In this document: positions 8,579 to 13,688 of the stretch, in pieces
Position numbering within the stretch: position 1 is the stretch's first letter
How the letters are laid out: each line of letters opens with the position of its first letter
Assembly (NCBI GenBank): GCA_023415375.1
Contig: JAEZKW010000118.1
Location: 1-13,688, forward strand
DNA from: Bacillota bacterium
GTDB taxonomy: Bacteria > Bacillota > UBA4882 > UBA8346
Reading direction: 5' to 3'
Length of the DNA stretch: 13,688 nucleotides
Translations under genes and position numbers: made by a program
Notes under the pieces: generated by a model
Databases searched by the model: none
Told to the model about the DNA's origin: nothing
The model's input: only the letters and a program-made list of their open reading frames with translations

Positions 8579-9686
8579 GTGATTGAAGCCAGTGACTTAA
8601 GAAATCGTTTGAGTGGATTAAAAAAGCGTTTGTCGGAATTAAGGGAGTATCTTTGATTTAGCCCAAAAAAGTGAACGTATTGATGAATTGAGCGTAGAGG
8701 CCGCCGATCCCGATCTATGGAATGATCCGGCAAATGCTCAAAAGATTTTGCAGGAAATGACCACTTTAAAAAATCAAGTCGAACAAATTCAGCGTTTGGA
8801 AGATCAAGAGGCTGATTTGTCCGGCCTACTGGATATGGCGGTTTCAGAAAGTGAAGAGGAACTTTTTACTGATATTGAGAATGGAATCGTCCAACTTGAA
8901 AAGACCGTGGACGGTTTAGAGCTATCCAATATGCTGGGTAAGGAGTTTGATCGTTTTAATTCCTACTTGACCATTCATCCGGGCGCCGGCGGCACCGAAT
9001 CCCAGGATTGGGCGGAGATGCTGCTTCGAATGTATGTAAGATGGGCAGAACGTCATGGTTTTAAAGTCGAGTTCCTGGATTTCCAACCCGGGGATGAAGC
9101 AGGGGTAAAGAGTGTTACGCTTTATATCGGTGGTGAAAATGCTTTTGGATATTTGAGAAGTGAAAAAGGGGTCCATCGTCTGGTGCGGATATCACCGTTC
9201 GATGCCTCGGGACGAAGGCATACCTCCTTTGCTTCAGTCGATATTGTACCGGAAATTGATGATACGATTGACGTTGAAATTCGACCGGAAGATTTGAAAG
9301 TGGATACTTACCGCTCCAGCGGCGCCGGTGGACAACATGTCAACAAAACGGAATCAGCAATCAGAATTACTCATATACCTACTGGTATTGTGGTTGCTTG
9401 TCAAAACGAACGTTCCCAGTTTCAAAACCGCGACCGCGCTATGCAGATGTTGCGAGCCAAAATTTATGAACTACGGCGTGAAGAACAGGAAGCCAAAATG
9501 GCTAAAATTAAAGGGGAGTATTCCGAAATCGCCTGGGGAAATCAAATTCGTTCTTATGTATTTTGTCCCTATACCATGGTGAAGGATCATCGGACCGAGT
9601 CCGAAACCGGTAACATCCAAGGGGTCATGGATGGTGAACTTGATCCATTTATTGAAGCCTATTTACGCTCAGATTTGAATAAGTAA
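8579..9686 (+). CDS. prfB: Peptide chain release factor 2 (RF2), with +1 programmed frameshift
   Basis: RF2 recognises UGA and UAA stop codons and triggers peptide release. The gene is in two frames: GTG at 8579 opens 25 codons ending CTT, then in-frame TGA (8654-8656). Skipping T8654 continues at GAT 8655 for 343 codons, giving 368 residues. With this start, SPF falls at 205-207 and GGQ at 250-252, the numbering I recall for E. coli RF2, and the stop is codon 26 as in E. coli. GAGGTGAT (8567-8574) supports GTG; an in-frame ATG at 8573 overlaps that site. Synthesis should be autoregulated: low RF2 stalls at UGA and favours the shift. An open frame beginning at 8688 alone lacks domain 1. Confidence 0.97.
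8642..8657 (+). promoter_or_regulatory. RF2 programmed +1 frameshift site
   Basis: The site has the SD-like AGGGAG (8642-8647), three-base spacer TAT, slippery CTT (8651-8653), then TGA. It differs from the classic E. coli site mainly by one A in the SD-like run and GAT in place of GAC. Reading passes from frame 0 to +1 at CTT-T, and the new frame begins with GAT (Asp). Confidence 0.96.
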
Positions 9687-9716
9687 AGAAAGCAGTAAAA
9701 TATTGATATTCATTCC

Positions 9717-9757
9717 AAACTCTGGTTACACTAAGTGAGCCGGAGTTTATTTTTTAT
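9717..9757 (+). terminator. Intrinsic terminator after prfB
   Basis: AAACTCTGG (9717-9725) pairs with CCGGAGTTT (9740-9748), nine pairs with one G-U. The loop contains a small CAC/GTG helix. A T-rich tract follows (9750-9755). It lies 31 bases after the prfB stop and just ahead of the ribosome site of the next gene, so it probably reduces rather than fully blocks read-through unless that gene has its own promoter. Confidence 0.8.
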
Positions 9758-9771
9758 AGTGGAGGTCCTAT

Positions 9772-11418
9772 TTGATTGATAGAGAGTTGCATTACCGCCG
9801 GATATTAATTCTTTTCGGCATTCTATTTTTAATTTTTGGCGGACTTTTGGTTCGTCTTTTTATGATTCAACTGCTCTACTATCCGAAATACTCCAAGGTG
9901 GCAGCAATTCAGCGCCAGGTTCCACTTATAAAAAATGTTCTAAAAGGCGGTTTTTTTGACCGCCATGGCAAATTGTTACGAGGCGCATCGGAGACTTGGT
10001 ATTTACTGATTGAAAAAGCCACTCCTCCTCGCAGTAGACTGATTGCTGAAAAGTTGGGTCCTGTTATGGCTGTTAATTTTAATGAAAAGTATGACCAGCA
10101 TAAAGAACAGCCATTTTGGATTTTTCCAAAACCCTTAAGTAACTTACAGGTTACCCAGATTCACGCTTTAGGGTTCCCGGAATGCAAAATTGTAGCAGGT
10201 AAAGTACGGCAGGATCGTTATCCTGGGATTGCCTGGCACATCTTAGGCATTAATCGTAATGAGCAAGGTTTATCCGGGCTTGAACATCTTTATCAGAATT
10301 TCTTACAGGGATCTGGAAATTATGGATCGATTTTTACGCTGAATGATGGAGAAAAGGGTTACTTTCCGGGGCTTGGCTTAAGATCCCAAAGTAATCCTAA
10401 CCCTCTAGGAGTGGTATTAACCATTGATTCCAGGATTCAACGAATCGCTGAACAAGTCATGGATAATCACGGAATAAGTGGTGCGATTGTGATCCTGAAT
10501 GCCCATAATGGAGAGATATTGGCCATGTGCAGCCGGCCTCAACTGGATTCGCTCAATAAAAAGCTTGGTGATCAATCCATGGAAAAACTCCCTTATCTCA
10601 ACCGCGCAATATCTGCTTACCATCCAGGGTCTATTTTTAAATTGGTAACTTTAAGTGCCGGACTTGATAGCGGCCTTTTGAAACAAGATGAATATTTTGA
10701 GGATCAGGGATTTTATCAAATCGGTGATAAGCGTTGGCGATGTACAACTTCAAATGGGGGACACGGTGTGATCAGTTTAACGGAAGCGTTGGCATATTCG
10801 TGCAACCCAATTTTCATTCAAATTGCTTTAAAGTCAAAACCAGGAATTATTTTGGATTATGCTGATCGCTTTGGCCTCGGTCAGCCTGTAAATATTGGAT
10901 TAGGGGATGAGTCGTGGGGTGGGCTGCCTTCAGGAATCGGCCTTTCAGACGGAGATATTGCCAACCTGGTTCTTGGTCAGGGCGATGTTTATACAACACC
11001 CTTACAAATAGCGTCTCTGGTTCAAGCTATCGCTAATGAAGGGGTTCGATGGGTTCCACGGCTGGTATTGGGAACTATCCAAAAAGGAACTGCTATCAAA
11101 AGATTAACCCCAAATTCACCGAAACGGATAATCAAAACTGAAACCGCTGATATAATCAAGGAAATGATGACTGCGGTGGTAAATTTCGGTACCGGTAAAT
11201 CGGCTCAGCTTTCATGGGGAGTAGCCGGAAAAACAGGAACAGCACAGGTTAATAACGAATTAAATGGTCCATCCCATGCTTGGTTTGCCGGATTTACCCC
11301 AATCAACAATCCTAAATATGTGGCAGTTATCTTTTGTGAGCAGGGGATTTCCGGCGCCGAATCAGCAGCACCTTTGTTTAAAGAAGTTATGGAGAAAGTT
11401 ACCAGGACAGAAGACTAG
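9772..11418 (+). CDS. Class B penicillin-binding protein (transpeptidase)
   Basis: A 548-residue peptidoglycan DD-transpeptidase. One N-terminal transmembrane helix (about 11-31) anchors it, and a compact N-terminal domain spans about 45-200. The transpeptidase domain carries S287-x-x-K290 (SIFK), S343-C-N345 and K487-T-G-T490. It lacks a C-terminal PASTA domain and is shorter than typical SpoVD or PBP2B proteins (about 600-700), resembling the PbpA/FtsI-like short forms. The start is TTG at 9772 with GGAGGT (9761-9766) upstream; no other start in this frame is as well placed. Lying directly before sigK, it may serve spore cortex or septal wall synthesis, but position is the only evidence for that. 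The catalytic assignment is secure; the subfamily is not. Confidence 0.93.
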   Translation: MIDRELHYRRILILFGILFLIFGGLLVRLFMIQLLYYPKYSKVAAIQRQVPLIKNVLKGGFFDRHGKLLRGASETWYLLIEKATPPRSRLIAEKLGPVMAVNFNEKYDQHKEQPFWIFPKPLSNLQVTQIHALGFPECKIVAGKVRQDRYPGIAWHILGINRNEQGLSGLEHLYQNFLQGSGNYGSIFTLNDGEKGYFPGLGLRSQSNPNPLGVVLTIDSRIQRIAEQVMDNHGISGAIVILNAHNGEILAMCSRPQLDSLNKKLGDQSMEKLPYLNRAISAYHPGSIFKLVTLSAGLDSGLLKQDEYFEDQGFYQIGDKRWRCTTSNGGHGVISLTEALAYSCNPIFIQIALKSKPGIILDYADRFGLGQPVNIGLGDESWGGLPSGIGLSDGDIANLVLGQGDVYTTPLQIASLVQAIANEGVRWVPRLVLGTIQKGTAIKRLTPNSPKRIIKTETADIIKEMMTAVVNFGTGKSAQLSWGVAGKTGTAQVNNELNGPSHAWFAGFTPINNPKYVAVIFCEQGISGAESAAPLFKEVMEKVTRTED

Positions 11419-11438
11419 CACTTTCAAAGCCATTTGCA

Positions 11439-11486
11439 CATAGGTTATGGTACGCCCAAAGTTTGGGCGCAGCTAAAAAACCTATG
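11439..11486. repeat. Nested palindrome ahead of the sigK ribosome site
   Basis: The outer arms CATAGGTT (11439-11446) and AACCTATG (11479-11486) enclose the inner arms CGCCCAAA (11453-11460) and TTTGGGCG (11462-11469). The outer right arm ends at the first base of the sigK GGAGGTGG. As RNA it could form a long hairpin abutting the ribosome site and influence sigK translation. No T tract follows, so termination is unlikely. Confidence 0.65.
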
Positions 11487-11504
11487 GAGGTGGTAAAAAA
11501 ATAG

Positions 11505-12221
11505 ATGGTTATTCCCATCTTGGGGCCGTTGGTAGAACTCGTATTAACCGGCTTTTTTTATCTTTTCGGCTATATTTCAAACAATAATGTTTTTCCTCTT
11601 CCATTGACTGAGGAAGAAGAAAGTGCTCTGCTGGCCAGGTTAGAACAGGGAGATGAAGAAGCCCGCAATATTTTAATTGAGCGTAACCTAAGATTAGTAG
11701 CCCATATTGTCAAAAAATTTGACAGTACCGGGGAGGATGTCGATGATTTAATTTCCATCGGTACCATAGGTTTAATTAAAGGAATCGGAACCTTTAAACG
11801 GAACCGCAATACCAGATTGGCCACATATGCTGCCCGCTGTATTGAGAATGAGATTTTAATGCATTTACGGACTATCAAGAAAAATAAAAACGATCTTTTA
11901 CTGTATGATTCCATAGGTTCGGATAAAGAGGGGAATGAAATCACTTTACTGGATATTTTGGATACCGGAGCTGAAGTCGTTGCTGAACAAGTGGAAATGA
12001 AGCTGGAAGAGGAAAAGCTCAAAGAGCGAATTGCACTCCTAACTAAAAGAGAGCGTAAGGTGATCGAGTTACGGTACGGGTTGGTTGATGGAATTAACAA
12101 AACACAACGGGAGATTTCAAAATTACTAGGAATTTCACGATCTTATGTTTCACGGATTGAAAAAAAGGCTTTGCGAAAATTGTTTTCGGACCTAAATATT
12201 TGTGATGACAATGGAGATTAG
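11505..12221 (+). CDS. sigK: Sporulation sigma factor SigK (pro-sigma-K), uninterrupted
   Basis: A 238-residue sigma-70-family factor that directs late mother-cell transcription during sporulation. Residues 1 to about 25 form the hydrophobic pro-sequence (ELVLTGFFYLFGY), removed in other species by the SpoIVFB membrane protease. Region 2 spans about 51-122 with ARNILIERNLRLVAHIVKKF, DLISIGTIGLIKGI and the -10-recognition helix RLATYAARCIENEILMHLR. Region 4 ends with the helix-turn-helix TQREISKLLGISRSYVSRIE (200-219). The match to B. subtilis SigK is close throughout. There is no skin-type insertion, which in B. subtilis splits the gene near the ARCIENEI codons. GGAGGTGG (11486-11493) lies 11 bases before ATG. 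I saw no clear sigma-E or sigma-K promoter. A highly structured non-coding region begins 17 bases after the stop. Confidence 0.96.
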   Translation: MVIPILGPLVELVLTGFFYLFGYISNNNVFPLPLTEEEESALLARLEQGDEEARNILIERNLRLVAHIVKKFDSTGEDVDDLISIGTIGLIKGIGTFKRNRNTRLATYAARCIENEILMHLRTIKKNKNDLLLYDSIGSDKEGNEITLLDILDTGAEVVAEQVEMKLEEEKLKERIALLTKRERKVIELRYGLVDGINKTQREISKLLGISRSYVSRIEKKALRKLFSDLNICDDNGD

Positions 12222-12237
12222 AAAAAATTGGTAATAG

Positions 12238-12701
12238 AATCCGGTATATCTTTGTCCGGGATTGGCTACTCTATAATCAGAGATTTGTAGTAGCCGAGGC
12301 GCAGATTGATAACGGCTCCGTCTTAGGACCAAAAGGGTCGTTATCAGTCGAGCAACTGATCGGTATGGGTTCAAGCAGCAAGACCATGTGTAATGGATCC
12401 ATACCGGTCTGCGTCAGATTGTACGGGTTGGGCCAACTTATTACGGCAGTTGATGAGACTGTCGTGGTAGGGAAACCTAGGCCGTACAGTCGGGCCCAGA
12501 TTGTCATTGGAGCGAAAGGGTTTGTTTGCAGTCTAACGACTGCAAGTAGATCCCCAAGTTTCCATGGCAGTCGGTCAAAGGTTATCGTAGTACGTGTAAT
12601 GGGTGTTTGTAGTCGAAAGATTGCAGATATCCACGAAACGTGGTGCGGTAGCCGGAGAAAAGGTTACTATAAGTCTCTTTTAATTACGTAGAGAGTCGTA
12701 A
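12238..12701 (+). ncRNA. Candidate large structured RNA of unknown class
   Basis: This stretch lacks a credible protein gene but holds a dense series of complementary arms. These are: AATCCGG/CCGGgATT (12238-12263); GGCTACT/AGTAGCC (12264-12270, 12289-12295); GATAAC/GTTATC (12308-12313, 12340-12345); an 11-bp stem (12358-12368 with 12399-12409); a 10-bp stem (12417-12426 with 12482-12491) enclosing ACGGCAGT/ACTGTCGT (12443-12450, 12458-12465) and TAGG-GAAA-CCTA (12468-12479); TTGCAGTC-TAAC-GACTGCAA (12526-12545); a 14-bp stem with five G-U pairs and a GAAA loop (12601-12614, 12619-12632); and GGTAGCC/GGTTACT (12647-12653, 12662-12668). GNRA loops and G-U pairs point to RNA. Strand is chosen from those features and from sigK orientation. 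I do not see RNase P, tmRNA or SRP signature sequences. The boundaries are soft and no sure promoter was found. Confidence 0.6.
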
Positions 12702-12757
12702 AATAACAAAATCGCTAATTACGGTAAAATATGGGGATTCTTTTGGAAATTTGGACC

Positions 12758-12786
12758 TTGTTTTGTAAATCAATATCCTGTATTAT
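12758..12786 (+). promoter_or_regulatory. Possible promoter for the second non-coding segment
   Basis: TTGTTT (12758-12763) and TATTAT (12781-12786) are separated by 17 bases. The -10 matches consensus at five of six positions and the -35 at three. It would start transcription near 12793, at the foot of the hairpin that follows. AT-rich surroundings make chance matches likely. Confidence 0.35.
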
Positions 12787-12919
12787 ATAAACATAGTCCC
12801 TAAGTGTACGGGTTATTTTTTAGGGACTTCTAGAGTATTCTCTTGACGTAGACGTCGGCGGACAGGCGGATGCTCATCCCACCTAGGGTCAAGCCGGCAC
12901 CCTAAGTGGCTGAATGGTT

Positions 12920-12986
12920 TCTAGTTTTAAATGTTTTTTGTTTTTAGCTTTTTAGTTTTTGGTTTTTCGGTTTTAAGTTTTAAAAT
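12920..12986 (+). repeat. Low-complexity T-rich tract
   Basis: Irregular repeats of a GTTTTTAG/GTTTTTGG/GTTTTTCGG type run through this stretch, ending with TTTTAAGTTTTAAAA. It is simple-sequence DNA with no gene. As RNA it would be a mostly unpaired U-rich linker. Confidence 0.75.
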
Positions 12987-13008
12987 GATATGATTATGAT
13001 TTTTACAT

Positions 13009-13036
13009 TGGCCACCATTCGGTGGTTATTTTTTTT
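13009..13036 (+). terminator. Intrinsic terminator before the T-box promoter
   Basis: TTGGCCACC pairs with GGTGGTTA around the loop ATTC (core CCACC 13012-13016, GGTGG 13021-13025, extended by G-U pairs), followed by eight T (13029-13036). It cleanly ends any transcript from the sigK or non-coding region just before the next promoter. Confidence 0.85.
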
Positions 13037-13049
13037 GATGTAAAGACAC

Positions 13050-13078
13050 TTGACGAAGGGTCTAAAATTTGATAAAAT
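13050..13078 (+). promoter_or_regulatory. Sigma-A promoter of the T-box leader
   Basis: TTGACG (13050-13055) and TAAAAT (13073-13078) have exactly 17 bases between them, each matching consensus at five of six positions. Transcription should begin near 13085, just ahead of T-box stem I. Confidence 0.85.
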
Positions 13079-13300
13079 TCTACAAAAATACAATAATGCG
13101 TTGATCGGGAATACACACTGGAATGCAGGTTAAGGCGCACAGGCGCGGCCTACAAAGTTGCTGAAGAGAGCTGTGAAATGGTGCAAAACAGCGCACTTGA
13201 CAGTTGTGGACTCACCCTGGAGCAGTCGCCCGAAAGCCGTTTGTAATGAACTACAATGGCAAGTAAGTCCGACCGGTTTCTCACCGTTATTTTGAGAAGT

Positions 13301-13410
13301 GGCTGTTGCAAAATAAATTCATCGAGAGATATATAATATATGAACTTTTGCATGTTTATTGGTGCTATATATTGTATATCTCATTGATTTAAAATAATTT
13401 TGCGAAAGCC
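13301..13410 (+). repeat. Long AU-rich hairpin inside the T-box leader
   Basis: GGCT/AGCC (13301-13304, 13407-13410), GCAAAAT/ATTTTGC (13308-13314, 13397-13403), ATCGA against TTGAT (13321-13325, 13384-13388), and a 16-bp helix (13326-13341 with 13367-13382, one G-U) form one long imperfect stem. It lies between stem III and the antiterminator, where T-box leaders usually have a short linker. Confidence 0.8.
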
Positions 13411-13472
13411 TCATTAAGTGGGTTAACGCACCTTTCAGTGCGTTACCAAGTAAGAGTGGTACCACGGAAGTT

Positions 13473-13518
13473 AAAGCTTTCGTCTCATGCAGAAATGCAA
13501 CGAGATGAAGGCTTTTTT
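13473..13518 (+). terminator. T-box regulated terminator
   Basis: AAAGCTTTCGTCTC (13473-13486) pairs with GAGATGAAGGCTTT (13502-13515), 14 pairs with two G-U, around an inner TGCA-GAAA-TGCA hairpin. The T run is 13513-13518. The 5' arm lies just downstream of the T-box sequence, the usual place for a terminator that competes with antiterminator formation. Confidence 0.9.
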
Positions 13519-13581
13519 ATTTGCATTTGGCAGACCGCAAAAAAAGACGCTGTATGCGCGCGTACGCGAGGAGGAACTATC

Positions 13582-13688
13582 ATGAAAATTGCATTTTCAA
13601 CCCTTGGTTGTCCTGACTTCAGTTGGACAGATATTTATTCAATGGCCAAGGACCTGGGTTATGACGGTATTGAAATCCGGGGACTGGG
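13582..13688 (+). CDS. TIM-barrel sugar phosphate isomerase/epimerase-like protein (5' end only)
   Basis: Only the first 35 codons lie in the window. The reading MKIAFSTLGCPDFSW, then an amphipathic helix ending DLGYDGIEIRG, is the first beta-alpha-beta unit of xylose-isomerase-like / AP endonuclease 2 family TIM barrels, usually annotated sugar phosphate isomerase/epimerase. AGGAGG (13569-13574) lies seven bases before the ATG, giving a confident start. The gene is transcribed from the T-box leader, so an amino acid (probably leucine) supply signal controls it, or it is the first gene of an operon whose later members explain that control. The true substrate cannot be told from this fragment. 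Confidence 0.82.
   Translation, partial: MKIAFSTLGCPDFSWTDIYSMAKDLGYDGIEIRGL

Larger units (their letters stand above)
12793..13036 (+). ncRNA. Possible second small structured RNA
   Basis: Between a possible promoter and a good terminator lie several short helices. AGTCCCTAA (12796-12804) pairs with TTAGGGACT (12820-12828). GTCGGC (12854-12859) pairs with GCCGGC (12893-12898) around AGG-c-GGAT-GCTC-ATCC-ca-CCT (12864-12884). TAGGGT (12884-12889) can instead pair with ACCCTA (12899-12904). The rest, about 12920-12986, is a T-rich tract. No coding frame is credible. It could be an independent RNA or the 3' part of a longer transcript from the sigK side. I do not recognise the class. Confidence 0.35.
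13085..13520 (+). ncRNA. T-box riboswitch leader, probably tRNA-Leu responsive
   Basis: The leader binds uncharged tRNA and chooses between antitermination and termination. Stem I base: CGGG/CCCG (13106-13109, 13229-13232), ACTG/CAGT (13117-13120, 13223-13226) and CAGG/CCTG (13126-13129, 13216-13219). The distal part has AAGAGAGCTGT...GGTGCAAAACAGC (13164-13192), typical of T-box apical loops. AGTAAGTCCGACCGG (13262-13276) is typical of the stem III region. The T-box proper is AGAGTGGTACCACG (13453-13466). Its UGGU pairs with an NCCA end whose discriminator is A. The most plausible specifier is CTC (13211-13213, followed by A), meaning Leu, which has A73. TCA (Ser) or TGG (Trp) are alternatives but fit A73 poorly. 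An unusual 110-base hairpin sits at 13301-13410. Confidence 0.9.

Noticed and set aside
8688..9686. prfB as a single-frame gene starting at TTG 8688
   Set aside because: It would lose part of domain 1; the upstream 25 codons and the frameshift motif account for a full-length RF2.
11570..12100. 176-codon minus-strand open frame opposite sigK
   Set aside because: It is antisense to a well-conserved gene, and its serine-rich reading is typical of a shadow frame.
12277..12507. 76-codon minus-strand open frame opposite the structured region
   Set aside because: It shares RLYGLG with the plus-strand frame only because the underlying DNA contains an inverted repeat; no ribosome site or family match.
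12365..12691. 108-codon plus-strand open frame inside the structured region
   Set aside because: There is no ribosome site before the ATG, the composition (Ser, Arg, Gly, Val runs) is unlike a folded protein of this genome, no family resemblance is seen, and the frame runs across many RNA-like helices.
12238..12701. RNase P RNA, tmRNA or SRP RNA
   Set aside because: The expected signatures (GAGGAAAGTCC-type motif, tRNA-like ends with a tag frame, GGTCAGG...GGAAGG-type SRP loop) are not present.
12796..12829. AGTCCCTAA/TTAGGGACT hairpin as a transcription terminator
   Set aside because: The T run lies inside the loop side of the stem and no T tract follows the 3' arm, so it does not fit an intrinsic terminator on the plus strand.
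13150..13353. 67-codon minus-strand frame
   Set aside because: Antisense to the T-box leader; explained by the riboswitch.
1..13688. CRISPR array, tRNA, rRNA or insertion sequence
   Set aside because: No regularly spaced direct repeats, cloverleaf-type sequence, rRNA signature or transposase frame was found on reading both strands.

Overview
The window looks like chromosome from a spore-forming, low-to-moderate GC Firmicute (Clostridia-like or a related class). Supporting signs are an uninterrupted sporulation sigma factor gene (sigK), the Firmicute secA-prfB pairing, strong AGGAGG-type ribosome binding sites, a T-box leader, and a YesM/YesN-type two-component system. No tRNA, rRNA, CRISPR array, transposase or phage gene was seen.

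Layout. Positions 196-5500 (minus strand) hold a compact four-gene sugar-sensing operon. Its order is: membrane-anchored sugar-binding protein, YesM/LytS-type histidine kinase, AraC-type response regulator, XylF-like xylose-binding lipoprotein. A probable AU-rich terminator at 47-73 closes it. An extended inverted repeat sits between kinase and regulator. From 5829 to 12221 (plus strand) lie secA, prfB (with the classical +1 programmed frameshift), a short class B penicillin-binding protein and sigK. Short palindromic elements occupy the secA-prfB gap and the gap just before sigK.

Positions 12222-13084 carry no convincing protein gene. The first about 460 bases (12238-12701) are packed with complementary arms, including a 14-bp GU-rich helix capped by GAAA, a second GAAA-capped hairpin, 9-11 bp stems, and competing or pseudoknot-like pairings. 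I read this as a candidate large structured RNA that I cannot assign to a known class, and it is the most promising novelty here. A second, smaller structured segment follows (about 12793-13036), with a possible promoter and a good intrinsic terminator.

Positions 13050-13520 are a T-box riboswitch with its own promoter and terminator. Its UGGU bulge and candidate CUC specifier suggest tRNA-Leu sensing, and it contains an unusual 110-nt AU-rich hairpin. It leads into the start of a TIM-barrel sugar isomerase/epimerase-like gene cut by the window end, rather than an obvious aminoacyl-tRNA synthetase or amino-acid gene.

How the genes work together. In the left operon, an external sugar (probably xylose or a related pentose) would be sensed through a binding protein coupled to the kinase, which phosphorylates the AraC-type regulator. 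The plus-strand genes are housekeeping (protein export, translation termination) and cell wall or sporulation functions. All structural claims are from reading complementarity by eye; no folding, covariance or database search was run.
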